64,000 nucleotides of DNA from Peptoniphilus catoniae (GCF_901447155.2 NZ_LR588414.1:1-64000), one strand, 5' to 3'; positions 24,548 through 34,370 are shown, counted from the first letter of the stretch. Program-made: numbers and translations. The notes: a model not told the origin generated them from the sequence alone.

Positions 24548-25750
24548 ATGGAATTAACAAAATATCAATCTCAGATGTTAAATGGCGACCTTGGAAAGGG
24601 TAAAGCCATGGCTATGAAAATACTAGTTTCTATTGGAGGAAGCTTTGGTGCAAAAAGGCTGGTACCAATTGAAAGAGCTCATATATCCTTAAGTGCTCAG
24701 GGGGCTGATAGGTGGTTTTCAGAAAAAATGTATAAAGCAGGTGCTAGCTTTGCGGTAAAGCCTACAGTAAATCCAGGATACTCCCTATGTTATTTTGATA
24801 ATAAAAATATACTGACAGAAGATGATATAGATAATATGCAAAGAGTTCATAATGCTTATAAGAATATGGGAGCAATAATGACCTATTCCTGCACCCCCTA
24901 TCTATTTGTCAATGTTCCAAAATATAAAGATATAGTTTCTTTTTCAGAGACCAGTGTAACAATTTATGCCAATTCAGTGGTAGGCGCCAGAACAAATAGA
25001 GAAAGTTCTTTTAGCTCTATGTGTTCAGCCATTACCGGTTTTACTCCGGAATATGGATTTTTGCTAGATGAAAATAGGTATGGAGATACCTTAGTAAGAG
25101 TAGAAGCGGACTTAGAAAATGATTTTGATTATTCAATACTTGGTTTAATTTGTGGTGAGAAGGTTAACGGTATTCCAATTTTTGACGGAATAAATAAAAA
25201 TCCCAGTACAGAAGCTTATATAAACCTAGGTACTAATTTAAATGTAACGGGTTCACATACTATCTATCACATTCTAGGCTATACACCTGAAGCTAAAACT
25301 CTTGAAATGGCTATGGGAAATAAAAAAATCAAGGAAGAGATAGTAATAACCAATAAAGATATTAAAGACTTTAAGGAGAAAATAAAGCCTCAAGAAAAAA
25401 TTGACTTTATTATGTTTGGCTGTCCCCATTATACATTTGATCAAATCAATAATGTTTTAGAAATGGCTAGGAGTAAAAAGCCTAAAGTGCCTATCTGGAT
25501 TCTAACCTCCCAGGCTTTAATAAAGTTATTGGAGGATATGGATCTGAAGAAAGAATTAGAGGATTATAATATCAGTCTTGTTCCTAATACATGTATAGAT
25601 GAAGAACGAGTGTGGAAAGATTTAAAGGGGAAAAACGGATTATCGGATTCGCCAAAATGCTCATATTATATGTCAAGCTTTAATGTTAAGATAAATGTTC
25701 TTGATGCAAAATCATGTATGGAATTAGCTTCTAAGGGCGGTGAGCTTTAA
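24548..25750 (+). CDS. Aconitase X catalytic (large) subunit
   Basis: 400 residues, AAGGAGGG SD. Aconitase X (DUF521) signatures: IERAHISLSAQGADRWF, YSCTPYLF (a cluster Cys), SVVGARTNRES, FGCPHYTFDQI (second Cys) and VPNTCIDEE (third Cys). These iron-sulphur dehydratases include cis-3-hydroxy-L-proline dehydratase in bacteria and mevalonate-5-phosphate dehydratase in archaea. Large and small chains are separate genes here. The substrate cannot be read from sequence; hydroxyproline-type dehydration is the likelier bacterial option. It overlaps the small-subunit frame by about 11 bases at most. The pair lies between two copies of an msrB tail, which suggests insertion. Confidence 0.88.
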   Translation: MELTKYQSQMLNGDLGKGKAMAMKILVSIGGSFGAKRLVPIERAHISLSAQGADRWFSEKMYKAGASFAVKPTVNPGYSLCYFDNKNILTEDDIDNMQRVHNAYKNMGAIMTYSCTPYLFVNVPKYKDIVSFSETSVTIYANSVVGARTNRESSFSSMCSAITGFTPEYGFLLDENRYGDTLVRVEADLENDFDYSILGLICGEKVNGIPIFDGINKNPSTEAYINLGTNLNVTGSHTIYHILGYTPEAKTLEMAMGNKKIKEEIVITNKDIKDFKEKIKPQEKIDFIMFGCPHYTFDQINNVLEMARSKKPKVPIWILTSQALIKLLEDMDLKKELEDYNISLVPNTCIDEERVWKDLKGKNGLSDSPKCSYYMSSFNVKINVLDAKSCMELASKGGEL

Positions 25751-25751
25751 A

Positions 25752-26153
25752 ATGAATAAATTTAAATGCAAAGTGATTTCCGGTGGAAGAGTTGAGGGAG
25801 AATTAATTTTTTCAAAAGAAGCTATTTTGTTTTACCACACAGACCCTAAAACCGGTAACATAATTGAAAAAGGTCATGCACTTGAAGGAAAGAGCGTCAA
25901 AGATAAAATTATAGTTTTTCCAAAGGGCAAAGGGAGCTCAGTAGTCCAAGCCGACGGATTGTATAAGCTTGATGAGTGCGGGACAGGACCCAAGGCTTTA
26001 ATTGTTGAAGAGCTTGACACAGTTCTTGTATCTTGTGCAATTGTTATGGAAATTCCTATGGTAACAGAGGTAGATAAAGAATTCTACAAGCAAGTCCATG
26101 ATGGACAAAAAATAATTCTAGACGCTGACAAAGGAGAAATTATAGTATTATAA
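25752..26153 (+). CDS. Aconitase X swivel (small) subunit, DUF126
   Basis: 133 residues from the ATG at 25752 (MNKFKCKVISGG); a GTG at 25740 would add four residues but overlaps the large subunit, and the GGTGAG at 25739-25744 better serves as ribosome binding site for the ATG. DUF126 features: GGRVEGELIFSKEAILF, the FPKGKGSSV loop that closes over the active site, and EELDTVLVSCAI. It completes the active site with the large subunit. Confidence 0.88.
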   Translation: MNKFKCKVISGGRVEGELIFSKEAILFYHTDPKTGNIIEKGHALEGKSVKDKIIVFPKGKGSSVVQADGLYKLDECGTGPKALIVEELDTVLVSCAIVMEIPMVTEVDKEFYKQVHDGQKIILDADKGEIIVL

Positions 26154-26195
26154 ACAATACTTGCGCCCTAGAAAGTGCTATTGAGTAAGGAAAAA

Positions 26196-26319
26196 GTTGA
26201 TAAAATATAAAAGAGTAGCCGGAAATAAATCCGGTTACTCTTTATTTTACCTTGTCAATGTATTCTCCATAGCCCTCTTCCTCCATTTTATCAAGAGGGA
26301 TAAACCTTAAAGAGGCTCC
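26196..26319. repeat. Direct repeat (right copy): terminator plus intact msrB tail
   Basis: Counterpart of 24182-24306, 2014 bases apart and in the same orientation. It contains the terminator and the last coding part of msrAB (stop at 26242-26244 on the minus strand). Confidence 0.82.
26210..26250. terminator. Bidirectional terminator between aconitase X and msrAB
   Basis: AGAGTAGCCGGA pairs with TCCGGTTACTCT, with T-rich DNA on both sides. Confidence 0.85.
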
Positions 26320-27315
26320 GTTAATACAATATCTGGCTCCTCCCTTATCCTTAGGACCATCATAGAAAACATGACCTAAATGAGAGCCTGCCGATTTACT
26401 TTTAACTTCAACTCTTTTCATATTAAAAGACTTATCAGCACTGTAATCAATAGTTGAATCTATAGGTCTGGTAAATGAAGGCCATCCACATCCTGCATCA
26501 TATTTGTCTGAAGAGGAAAAAAGCGGCTCTCCTGATACTATATCAACATATATTCCCTTTTCATAAAAATCGTCATAATTTGAAGTAAAAGGCCTTTCTG
26601 TAGCTTTTTCTTGAGTTACCTTATATTCAATATCACTAAGCTTGTCTCTAAGAGTATTGTCGTCAGGCTTCTTATAAGGGGACTCCTCCTTAGATAAAGG
26701 CTTTTTGGCTAAGGAAAGGTTTATATGGCAGTAGCCGCCGGGATTTTTATCTAAATAATCCTGGTGGTATTCCTCCGCTTCTATAAAGTTATTTAAAGGC
26801 TGTACCTCCACAGCTATTTTTTTATCATAGTCGGCTTGCTTTTGTTTAATGATTTCGTTAATTACAAGCTTGTCATATTCGTCATTGTAATAGATGCCGG
26901 TTCTGTATTGCCTTCCTATGTCGTTGCCCTGCTTATTAATTGAAGTCGGATCAATTATTCTAAAATAATATTCTATTAAATCCTGTAAAGTTATTTCATC
27001 TTCATTATAAATTATCTTAACAGTTTCACTGTGGTCAGTTTCTTTAACTCTATTATAGTCGGTGTCTTGGGTTTTACCATTGGCATATCCGACTGTAGTG
27101 GAAATTACTCCGGGAATTTCTTTAAAATATCCTTCAACTCCCCAAAAGCAACCTCCTGCAAAATATATTTCATTTCTGTTTTTTATATTCATAAGATTTG
27201 TATCCTCCTTGGCTTTTTCTCCTTGAATAGAATCTTTTCTTTGCAAAAAATTAATCCCCACAAAGATAAAGATTAAAAATAAGCTTAACAAGATTAGGCC
27301 TTTGTATTTTTTCAT
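26242..27315 (-). CDS. msrAB: Membrane-anchored MsrA-MsrB methionine sulfoxide reductase fusion
   Basis: 357 residues from the ATG at 27315, chosen because GGTGGT lies just upstream; a TTG at 27327 would add MVVI. A single N-terminal helix (about 5-24) anchors the enzyme outside the membrane. MsrA domain: GCFWG with catalytic C56, reduces the S-sulfoxide. MsrB domain: CGWPSF, HLGHVF and RYCIN with the catalytic Cys, reduces the R-sulfoxide. The CxxC zinc pairs of many MsrBs are not seen. Role: repair of oxidised Met in surface proteins. The 3' end is duplicated at 24182-24306. Confidence 0.95.
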   Translation of the reverse strand: MKKYKGLILLSLFLIFIFVGINFLQRKDSIQGEKAKEDTNLMNIKNRNEIYFAGGCFWGVEGYFKEIPGVISTTVGYANGKTQDTDYNRVKETDHSETVKIIYNEDEITLQDLIEYYFRIIDPTSINKQGNDIGRQYRTGIYYNDEYDKLVINEIIKQKQADYDKKIAVEVQPLNNFIEAEEYHQDYLDKNPGGYCHINLSLAKKPLSKEESPYKKPDDNTLRDKLSDIEYKVTQEKATERPFTSNYDDFYEKGIYVDIVSGEPLFSSSDKYDAGCGWPSFTRPIDSTIDYSADKSFNMKRVEVKSKSAGSHLGHVFYDGPKDKGGARYCINGASLRFIPLDKMEEEGYGEYIDKVK

Positions 27316-27433
27316 AATTACCACCAAACCTATTTAGTATTAGTAATATATAAATTTTTATACCTTAAATTCTAAAATTTAATCTCTATAAATAAAAAAC
27401 CTTGATTAATTTAAAAGCAAAATGAAATAAAGA

Positions 27434-28168
27434 TTAGACACACATGCCTCCTGAAGGAGAAATAATTTGTCCCGTCATGTAGGAGTTTTTGTCTGAAATT
27501 AAAAAGCTTACTAGATTTGCGATTTCATAAGGTTCAGCCATACGCATCATAGGAATATTGTCGCAGATGCACTTTAAATCTTCTGATGAGTAAAATTTCA
27601 TCATATCAGTATTTACAGTTCCGGGAGCTATGGCATTAACTCTTATATTTGAAGGGGCAAGCTCCAGGGCAAGGGATCTGGTAAGAGCCTCTATGGCACC
27701 TTTACTTGCAGCATAGGACACTTCACAGGAGGCACCGTGCGAACCCCAAATAGATGAAAAATTTAAAATCACTCCCTTTTTATTAAAAAGCATATAGGGA
27801 AGAGCACAGTGAATTGTATTAAAGCAGCCTTTTACATTTACATTAAAAATCTCATCCCAGTTATCAGGACTAAGATCCTGAAACAGACCTGAATAAGAAA
27901 TACCCGCATTGTTTATTAAAACATCTACGCCCTTGTAAAGATTTTTTATCCTATTAAACATTTCCTCAACTTCACTTAGCTTTGATATATCGGCCTTTAT
28001 AGCAAGAGCATTTATCCCTTGGTCTTTAAGCTCCTTTTCAAGCTCAAGGGCTGAATTTTCAGATTTGTTGTAATTAATAATTATATTATATTTTTTTTCA
28101 GATGCCAGAGTCCTTGCAACAGATTTTCCAATTCCTCTTGCAGCACCTGTAATAAGTACAGTTTTCAT
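27434..28168 (-). CDS. Short-chain dehydrogenase/reductase (FabG-like)
   Basis: 244 residues. NAD(P) motif TGAARGIG (7-14), NNAG at 86-89, and the catalytic S139, Y152 and K156 (YAASK). Closest in pattern to 3-oxoacyl-ACP reductases, but it stands alone without other fatty acid genes, so the substrate is uncertain. The C-terminal MTGQIISPSGGMCV resembles the FabG ending with GG. Confidence 0.9.
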   Translation of the reverse strand: MKTVLITGAARGIGKSVARTLASEKKYNIIINYNKSENSALELEKELKDQGINALAIKADISKLSEVEEMFNRIKNLYKGVDVLINNAGISYSGLFQDLSPDNWDEIFNVNVKGCFNTIHCALPYMLFNKKGVILNFSSIWGSHGASCEVSYAASKGAIEALTRSLALELAPSNIRVNAIAPGTVNTDMMKFYSSEDLKCICDNIPMMRMAEPYEIANLVSFLISDKNSYMTGQIISPSGGMCV

Positions 28169-28271
28169 ATTATCACCGACATGATTATAACTTAAAAAGA
28201 ATTTTAAAGGAAGTAAGTAACTGTTTATGAATAAGTATTTAATGGGTAAGTATCTACTAAGGAGTGATTAA

Positions 28272-28874
28272 ATGAACTCAAAAGCTTTGGAAGTTATTAA
28301 GGCAAGAAGATCCTTTTATGATTTAGATAAAAATGTAGACATAGCTAAGGAAGATATAGGAGATTATATTAAGGAAGTTGTCCACAACTGCCCAAGTTCA
28401 TATAACGGACAATCACAAAGAGCGGTGGTTCTTTTCGGAGATGATCATGATTACCTGTGGGGTAAAATAGTTATGGAAACTCTAAGGAAAAAAGTAAATG
28501 ACGAAGAGGATTTTAAAAAGACAGAAAAAAAGATTAATGGATTTAAAAATGCCTTCGGAACTGTTTTAATTTTTGAAGATCAAGCTAGCAATAGGGAGCT
28601 TAAAGAGAAGTATCCTAATTATGCTGATAATGTTGACCCTTGGTCTGAACAAAATTCAGGAATTGTTACTCTCGCCCTTTGGATTTCTTTAAGAGACATA
28701 GGACTTGGAGCAAACCTGCAACACTATAATCCTATAATTGATAAAGAGGTTAAGGAAAAGTGGAATATTAATGATAGTTGGACTTTAAAATCCCAAATGG
28801 TATTCGGCAATATCCTTTCTCATCCGGCTGAAAAGAAGAAAAAGCCCATAGATGAAAGGGTTATAATAAAGTAA
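28272..28874 (+). CDS. Nitroreductase family protein
   Basis: 200 residues, AAGGAGTG SD. FMN-dependent nitroreductase fold: the N-terminal ALEVIKARRSFYDLD with the flavin-binding arginine, CPSSYNGQSQRAVVLFG, and LGANLQHYNPIIDKEVKEKW. This is the branch annotated as NfsB/YfkO-like or fatty-acid-repression type (HCN-GSH1 like). It would reduce nitro or quinone compounds with NAD(P)H. Divergent from the SDR gene. Confidence 0.88.
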   Translation: MNSKALEVIKARRSFYDLDKNVDIAKEDIGDYIKEVVHNCPSSYNGQSQRAVVLFGDDHDYLWGKIVMETLRKKVNDEEDFKKTEKKINGFKNAFGTVLIFEDQASNRELKEKYPNYADNVDPWSEQNSGIVTLALWISLRDIGLGANLQHYNPIIDKEVKEKWNINDSWTLKSQMVFGNILSHPAEKKKKPIDERVIIK

Positions 28875-28903
28875 AACTCCCTTTATAAGTTAATATAGAA
28901 AGC

Positions 28904-28945
28904 AAGGAAGAGAATCGCTTTTAGAAGGCGGTTCCTTTTCTTTTT
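28904..28945 (+). terminator. Terminator of the nitroreductase gene
   Basis: AAGGAA ... AATCGC pairs with GGCGGTT/TTCCTT (imperfect inside) and is followed by TTCTTTTT. Confidence 0.7.
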
Positions 28946-29092
28946 ATAAATAAGTCTCTCCTTAGCATTTTAGGATTTAAAGATTTCTTGAGGCCTATAA
29001 AGGCTTAAGCTATAATAATTATATTAATTTAAGGCAAAGAGCATTAAGGATTATTTATAAAATTATTTAGAAAGATAAAAGGAGTCAGTAGG

Positions 29093-30448
29093 ATGAAAGA
29101 AATAGATGGGGATTTTTTAAAGGGACCTATTTTTAAAAACTTGGTGAAATTTTCCATTCCTGTTTTATTGGCATTGATTTTACAAGCCTTATATGGAGCG
29201 GTAGATCTTTGGGCTGTAGGTAAATTTGCCACAAGGGCCGATGTATCAGCAGTTGCTACGGGAAGTCAGGCAATGCAAATTATAATAGGACTTGTAAGTG
29301 GTCTTTCCATGGGTTCAACTGTCCTTATGGCTCTATATGTAGGAGGAGAAAACAGAGAGGGAATTTTAAAAATAATAATTAACAGTTTTTTTCTTATGGG
29401 AATTTTAGCTTTGCTATTAACTCTTTTAACACCTATATCTGCAGGACTTATAGCTAAGGCTACCAAGGCACCTGAAGAAGCCTTTATACAAACTGTAAGC
29501 TATATAAGAATTTGCGGTTTGGGAAGTATATTTATAGTTGCCTATAACCTTATAAGTGCGATTTTTAGAGGCTTTGGAGATTCAAGATCTCCTCTATACT
29601 TTGTTATAATAGCCTGTTTTGTCAACATTTTAGGAGATATTATCTTAATTAAATTTTTCAACATGGGAGCTTCCGGAGCTGCTTATGCAACGGTATTTGC
29701 TCAAGGGGTAAGTGTTGTAATGTCTCTTGTTTTAATGTGGAAAAATAAAAATTTATTTGATTTTGAAAAAGCTTCCCTTCAAATAGATTCTAAGATTATA
29801 AAAAGAATTTTAAAATTAGGCAGTCCTTTAGCTCTACAAAGCATGTGCAATGAAATGTCCTATTTAATTATACTTGGAATTGTAAATTCCTTGGGAGAAA
29901 TTGCATCTGCAGGAGTAGGCATAGCGGAAAAACTGGTTATGTTTATTTTACTTATACCTATATCCTACACTCAATCAATTTCAGCCTTTGTGGGACAAAA
30001 CTATGGAGCCGGGAATTTAGCAAGGGCTAAAAAGTCGATGTGGATAGGTATGGCTACTGCAGCTGTACTGGGAGGTATTATTTCCATTTTCGCATTTTTT
30101 TATGGGAAAGAACTTTCAACTCTTTTTATTAAAATCGAAGATTATGATGTTATTAAGGCATCAGCAGAATTTTTAAAAGCAACAAGTATAGAGTGCTTTA
30201 TACTATCTCTGGCTTACTGCTTTACAGGCTACTTTAATGGTATAGGTGAAACAAATTTTGTTATGATTCAGGGGCTTATTTCCATTTTTCTTGTAAAGAT
30301 ACCCTATGCCTATTATGCCGGAACAAGACCGGAGCCTTCTCTTTTTCAAATAGGCATGTCAACGGTATGGGCTGCGGCCTTTAGTTTTGCATTTTGTGCT
30401 TTCTATTACTTTTACAAAGACATACCTGCAAAATCCTATAAATCTTAA
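29093..30448 (+). CDS. MATE family multidrug/cation exporter
   Basis: 451 residues, AAAGGAGT SD, twelve predicted helices. MATE hallmarks: the start GPIFKNLVKFSIPVLLALILQALYGAVDLWAVGKFA, GLSMGSTVLMALYVG, and the repeat in the second half with SAFVGQNYGAGNLARAK. It exports cationic compounds with Na+ or H+. Convergent with the lipid kinase gene, with only 3 bases between the stops. Confidence 0.95.
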   Translation: MKEIDGDFLKGPIFKNLVKFSIPVLLALILQALYGAVDLWAVGKFATRADVSAVATGSQAMQIIIGLVSGLSMGSTVLMALYVGGENREGILKIIINSFFLMGILALLLTLLTPISAGLIAKATKAPEEAFIQTVSYIRICGLGSIFIVAYNLISAIFRGFGDSRSPLYFVIIACFVNILGDIILIKFFNMGASGAAYATVFAQGVSVVMSLVLMWKNKNLFDFEKASLQIDSKIIKRILKLGSPLALQSMCNEMSYLIILGIVNSLGEIASAGVGIAEKLVMFILLIPISYTQSISAFVGQNYGAGNLARAKKSMWIGMATAAVLGGIISIFAFFYGKELSTLFIKIEDYDVIKASAEFLKATSIECFILSLAYCFTGYFNGIGETNFVMIQGLISIFLVKIPYAYYAGTRPEPSLFQIGMSTVWAAAFSFAFCAFYYFYKDIPAKSYKS

Positions 30449-30451
30449 AAT

Positions 30452-31369
30452 TTATAAGAGGCCTTTGGAAGTAGGTTTGTGAAAGAGTATAAAAGACCTT
30501 TTTATCTTAAAAGAAAATTTGTCTGATGAAAATAATTCACCATCAACATTTGCCGGGATTTTTTTGTCTGCTTTAATTTCTCCGGAAAGGACCTTGTATT
30601 CCTTAACATACCTTGAACTTAAGTGGCGTCCCTTCTTGTATTTTAAAATCAATGATGGCAGCTCAACAAGAGGGATTTTAGGTAAAACAATCAGGTTCAA
30701 ATAGCCGTCATCTATTTTTGCATCAGGGGCGGGATTATACCCTGATCCATAGTAGGATCCGTTACATATAGCACAAATAAGATAGTCGCCATTTAACTCC
30801 ACCTTTTTCTTATTAAGGAGGGTAAGGTTAAAAGAAAGCCTATAATATTTTATCTTTAATAAAGATTTAATGACTCCTAAAGTGAAGGCAAGACTTTTAA
30901 TAGAAGGATATTTTTCTAAAAGTTTGTAGGTATTAATAAGAACATAGGAGTCAAAACCTAAACTTGCAACATTTATAGAAAATCTTTCGTTAATTTCAAT
31001 TAAGTCCACAGGGCTTAGGATAGGGTCAAAGGTATCCTCAAGTTTAAAATTCTTATAGTCGAAATTTTTAGAAAAGTCATTCCCGGTTCCCATTGGTATA
31101 AGACCAAGACCTGTATCACTATTTGCCAAAACATTAGCAAGCTCATTAAGAGTTCCGTCTCCTCCACAGGCATAAACAACTTTTTTATCATAGTTACTTT
31201 TTGAAAATTCAAGAGCTGCCTTGGCACCGTGGCCTGGATAGCTTGTTTTTATTATTTCCAACTCATTTAATCTGCCGGCCTTTTTATAGCAGCTTATAAT
31301 TTTTCTTTCCAAATCCGATGACTTGTAGCCACCGGCCTTGGCATTTATAATAAACAACTTCTTAATCAT
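30452..31369 (-). CDS. Diacylglycerol kinase family lipid kinase
   Basis: 305 residues. The catalytic-domain glycine motif GGDGTLNE is at 69-76, with PMGTGNDFSKNF downstream and GSYYGSGYNPAPDAKIDDGYL typical of DagK/YegS/BmrU-like kinases. It would phosphorylate diacylglycerol or a similar lipid, recycling it into phospholipid synthesis. Single gene. Confidence 0.93.
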   Translation of the reverse strand: MIKKLFIINAKAGGYKSSDLERKIISCYKKAGRLNELEIIKTSYPGHGAKAALEFSKSNYDKKVVYACGGDGTLNELANVLANSDTGLGLIPMGTGNDFSKNFDYKNFKLEDTFDPILSPVDLIEINERFSINVASLGFDSYVLINTYKLLEKYPSIKSLAFTLGVIKSLLKIKYYRLSFNLTLLNKKKVELNGDYLICAICNGSYYGSGYNPAPDAKIDDGYLNLIVLPKIPLVELPSLILKYKKGRHLSSRYVKEYKVLSGEIKADKKIPANVDGELFSSDKFSFKIKRSFILFHKPTSKGLL

Positions 31370-31470
31370 TTTATCTCCATTTAATAATATAGATACTTTA
31401 AACTATTATACTTTAATTTAAAACTTTTAAAGGAAAAATTTATAAAATTCAGCGGATTAAGAAAAAAACG

Positions 31471-31499
31471 TTGAATATAATTGTAAAAACAAGTATAAT
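31471..31499 (+). promoter_or_regulatory. Promoter of the amino acid importer operon
   Basis: TTGAAT (31471-31476), a 17-base spacer, TATAAT (31494-31499). The leader is about 140 nt and holds a small open frame (31528-31605). Confidence 0.7.
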
Positions 31500-31527
31500 A
31501 GTAAAAATTATAAATGGAGGCGGCATT

Positions 31528-31605
31528 TTGAAAGGAAAAATTGTTTATATCTTTCAGATAAAAAAAGTATTTTCTCTAAAAAATTTAAAATTGCGGCAAG
31601 GATGA
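31528..31605 (+). CDS. Possible 25-residue leader peptide
   Basis: TTG start preceded by ATGGAGGCGG, a good ribosome binding site at normal distance. Translation is MKGKIVYIFQIKK followed by 12 more residues, rich in Lys. It ends 42 bases before the transporter lipoprotein gene. It could be a regulatory leader peptide or chance. There is no homology information. Confidence 0.35.
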   Translation: MKGKIVYIFQIKKVFSLKNLKLRQG

Positions 31606-31647
31606 CATAAGTAAGTTTGCTTTGAAATTAAATTATAGGAGGAAATT

Positions 31648-32511
31648 ATGAAAAAATTTTTAGTATTAACCTTGTTAGTAGGATTGTTACTTACGGCTTG
31701 TGGAGATAAGGCTCAGCAGGAAGAAAGCACAGGAACAAATTCCAAAGAAAATCAAACAGCTCAAACAAGTGAGACTGAGGAATCAACTGACGGCTCCCTT
31801 GACGGAATTAAGGAAAGAGGATTTATAACTCTTGGAACATCTGCAGAGTACCCTCCTTATGAATGGCATAATATTGACGGAAGTAAGGACGAAATTATAG
31901 GCGTTGATATAGAAATTGCAAAGGCAATTGCAGAGGATCTTGGAGTTGAACTTAAAATTAAGGACATGCAGTTTGACGGACTTCTTCCAGCTTTAAATGC
32001 AAATGAAATGGATTTTGTAATAGCTGGCATGGCTGCTAAGCCGGAAAGAATGGAAGCGGTGGATTTTTCACATCCTTATACCTCACAGGAGCAGCTTTTG
32101 CTTGTAAGGTCTGAAGATGCGGACAAGTATAAAAGCCCTTCAGATTTAAAGGGTAAAAACATAGGAACTCAACTCGGTTCAACTCAGGAAATGTATGCTA
32201 AGGAAAACTTTGAAAAAGAAGGAGCAACTGTAACGGCTTTACCCGATAACAACAATATAGTTATGGAACTAAAAAATCAAACCTTTGATGCAGTATTTAT
32301 GTCAGGTATACCTGCCAACAAATTTGCCAGTATGCAAGAAGGTCTTAAAGTTGTTGATATAGGAGCACCACCTGAGGATGCCTATGCAATAGCTGTTAAA
32401 AAGGGAAATAAGTCTTTAGTTGATGCTATTAATAAGGTAGTTGATAAACTTAATGAAGACGGCAGCGTTAAAAATTGGGAAAAAGAATATATAGAACTTA
32501 CTGAAAAGTAA
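31648..32511 (+). CDS. Polar amino acid ABC importer, substrate-binding lipoprotein
   Basis: 287 residues, AGGAGG SD. Lipobox LTAC with C18, Ser/Thr/Glu-rich linker, then a family 3 solute-binding domain (GFITLGTSAEYPPYEWH, IGVDIEIAKAIAEDLG, the FVIAGMAAKPERMEAVDFSHPY segment, and GTQLGSTQE). It delivers a polar amino acid to the permease encoded next. Aromatic and acidic residues in the pocket fit amino acids generally; the exact ligand cannot be told. Confidence 0.93.
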   Translation: MKKFLVLTLLVGLLLTACGDKAQQEESTGTNSKENQTAQTSETEESTDGSLDGIKERGFITLGTSAEYPPYEWHNIDGSKDEIIGVDIEIAKAIAEDLGVELKIKDMQFDGLLPALNANEMDFVIAGMAAKPERMEAVDFSHPYTSQEQLLLVRSEDADKYKSPSDLKGKNIGTQLGSTQEMYAKENFEKEGATVTALPDNNNIVMELKNQTFDAVFMSGIPANKFASMQEGLKVVDIGAPPEDAYAIAVKKGNKSLVDAINKVVDKLNEDGSVKNWEKEYIELTEK

Positions 32512-32535
32512 AGCAGATAAATAATAGGAGAAAAA

Positions 32536-33210
32536 ATGTTTATTACACAGGAATTGGAATTTATAAGAAAGTATTACTATGCTTATTTATCCGGTGTAGG
32601 AATTACTGTCCTTTTGTCTATAATAGGTGTTGTATTCGGAAGTGTATTGGGACTTTTAATAGCTGTTATGAGACTTGGCGATAATAAGCTTCTAAATAAA
32701 ATTGCCAAGATCTATATAGGTGTAATAAGAGGAACTCCTCTTATGGTGCAGCTTTTAATTATATTCTTCGGACTTAAGGTTGTAATACCGGCAGAAATGG
32801 TTTTTTTGAGAAATTCGATTCTTCTTTGTTCTATAGCTATAGTAGTTAACAGTGGAGCCTATATAGCCGAAATTTTTAGAGGCGGAATAAACTCCGTAGA
32901 CAAGGGACAAAAAGAGGCGGCACGTTCTCTAGGACTAAATAAGTCCCAAACCATGAAGGAGGTAATTTTACCTCAAGCCATTAAAATAATTCTTCCGTCA
33001 CTAGGCAATGAATTTATAGCCCTTATAAAAGAAACGGCAATAGTTATTATGGTAGGGGTGCCTGATATAATTTATAAGGCAACAGCTATTAAGGCACAAA
33101 CCTATAAACCGATTAAGCCACTTGTATATGCGGCGATATGCTATTTAATATTAACTGTTGGATTATCTAAACTTATGGGCCTTTGGGAAAGGAGTTTGGA
33201 AAATGATTAG
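32536..33210 (+). CDS. Polar amino acid ABC importer, permease
   Basis: 224 residues, about five helices. HisM/GlnP type with the EAA loop [23 protein letters not shown], which docks with the ATPase, and the N-terminal [20 protein letters not shown] motif. 24 bases after the binding protein; the stop overlaps the ATPase start. Confidence 0.94.
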   Translation: MFITQELEFIRKYYYAYLSGVGITVLLSIIGVVFGSVLGLLIAVMRLGDNKLLNKIAKIYIGVIRGTPLMVQLLIIFFGLKVVIPAEMVFLRNSILLCSIAIVVNSGAYIAEIFRGGINSVDKGQKEAARSLGLNKSQTMKEVILPQAIKIILPSLGNEFIALIKETAIVIMVGVPDIIYKATAIKAQTYKPIKPLVYAAICYLILTVGLSKLMGLWERSLEND

Positions 33211-33925
33211 AACTGTAAATTTGCAAAAATCCTTCGGCCACCTAAAGGTCTTAAAAGGAATAAATGAAAATGTAGAAAAGGGAGAAGTTTTAACGGTAAT
33301 AGGACCAAGCGGATCTGGAAAATCAACATTTTTAAGATGTTTAAATCTTTTGGAGAAGCCAACTGAAGGGGAAATATATTTTAACGATATTAAAATTAAT
33401 GATGAGAAGGTTGATATAGATAAGTTACGTCAAAAAATGGGCATGGTCTTCCAATCTTTTAATCTTTTTCCTCATAAAAGTGTTTTGGAAAACATAATAC
33501 TTGCTCCTGTAATAACAGGTAAGTCAACAAGAGAAGAAGCTATTGAAAAGGCAATTACCCTGCTTAAAAGAGTAGGCCTTGAGGATAAGAAGGATGAGTA
33601 TCCTAAAAAGCTTTCAGGCGGGCAACAACAAAGAATTGCAATAGTAAGAGCCCTTGCCATGGAGCCTGATGTAATGCTTTTTGACGAGCCTACATCAGCC
33701 CTTGATCCTGAAATGGTAGGAGAGGTTTTAGACGTTATAAAAGGCCTCGCCAATGATGGCATGACTATGGTAATAGTTACTCATGAAATGGGATTTGCAA
33801 GGGAAGTCTCCGACAGAATTATCTTTATGGATTCAGGACTGGTAGTTGAAGAAAATACTCCGGAAAAACTTTTAAACAATCCTCAAAATGAAAGGACCAG
33901 AAGCTTTTTAAGCAAGGTTTTATAA
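33203..33925 (+). CDS. Polar amino acid ABC importer, ATPase (GlnQ-like)
   Basis: 240 residues from the ATG at 33203 ([12 protein letters not shown]), which has GGAG 8 bases upstream; a longer frame from 33158 runs inside the permease and is rejected. Walker [10 protein letters not shown], signature LSGGQQQR, Walker [14 protein letters not shown] and the switch His in VTHEMG are all present. It energises import. Last gene of the operon. Confidence 0.94.
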   Translation: MIRTVNLQKSFGHLKVLKGINENVEKGEVLTVIGPSGSGKSTFLRCLNLLEKPTEGEIYFNDIKINDEKVDIDKLRQKMGMVFQSFNLFPHKSVLENIILAPVITGKSTREEAIEKAITLLKRVGLEDKKDEYPKKLSGGQQQRIAIVRALAMEPDVMLFDEPTSALDPEMVGEVLDVIKGLANDGMTMVIVTHEMGFAREVSDRIIFMDSGLVVEENTPEKLLNNPQNERTRSFLSKVL

Positions 33926-34159
33926 TTATTTTTTCTTTCTACTCTTTTGTTTATTATTCTTATAGCCAGCATTACTTCTTCTTTTGTTAAGGTGATTAAC
34001 AGAGAAATAAGCAACAGCCATAGTTGATAGGATACCTACAAAAAATTCTATGTCTAATTTAACATAGCCGTTTCTTAAATAATAAACCATAGCATAAACA
34101 ATCGCGGATATAATAAATAAAGGCATAAGGGACAGTATGTAAAATAATAATTTCTTCAC
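33926..34159 (-). CDS. Small membrane protein, unknown
   Basis: 77 residues from a GTG start with AAAGGAG upstream. Two hydrophobic helices (about 4-28 and 40-58) are followed by a very basic tail (NKRRSNAGYKNNKQKSRKKK). Convergent with the ATPase gene, abutting its stop. No family recognised. Confidence 0.55.
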   Translation of the reverse strand: MKKLLFYILSLMPLFIISAIVYAMVYYLRNGYVKLDIEFFVGILSTMAVAYFSVNHLNKRRSNAGYKNNKQKSRKKK

Positions 34160-34324
34160 CTTTAACTCCTTTCAAAATAAAAATAATTGAATTTTTTATA
34201 TATTTAACTAAGCTTCAAAAAAGAAGTCGGTAGTTAAATTTAATTATACATGAAAATTTTAAATTGTATAATTTTATAAGGAAAATTTTATTTCCAAGTT
34301 AGTTAAAAATTTAATATTAAAAGA

Positions 34325-34361
34325 GAAAAGGGAGCCTGTATTATAATAGGGGCTCCCTTTT
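34325..34361 (-). terminator. Terminator of copZ
   Basis: AAAAGGGAGCC pairs with GGCTCCCTTTT (34327-34361). On the minus strand a T-rich stretch follows. Confidence 0.8.
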
Positions 34362-34370
34362 AATGAACCT

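Noticed and set aside
24548-26153. Assignment as mevalonate-5-phosphate dehydratase
   Set aside because: That activity is known from archaea; no mevalonate pathway genes are in the window, so only the aconitase X family is claimed.
33158-33202. Upstream start of the importer ATPase
   Set aside because: It lies inside the permease gene and lacks a site; the ATG at 33203 gives the normal GlnQ N-terminus.
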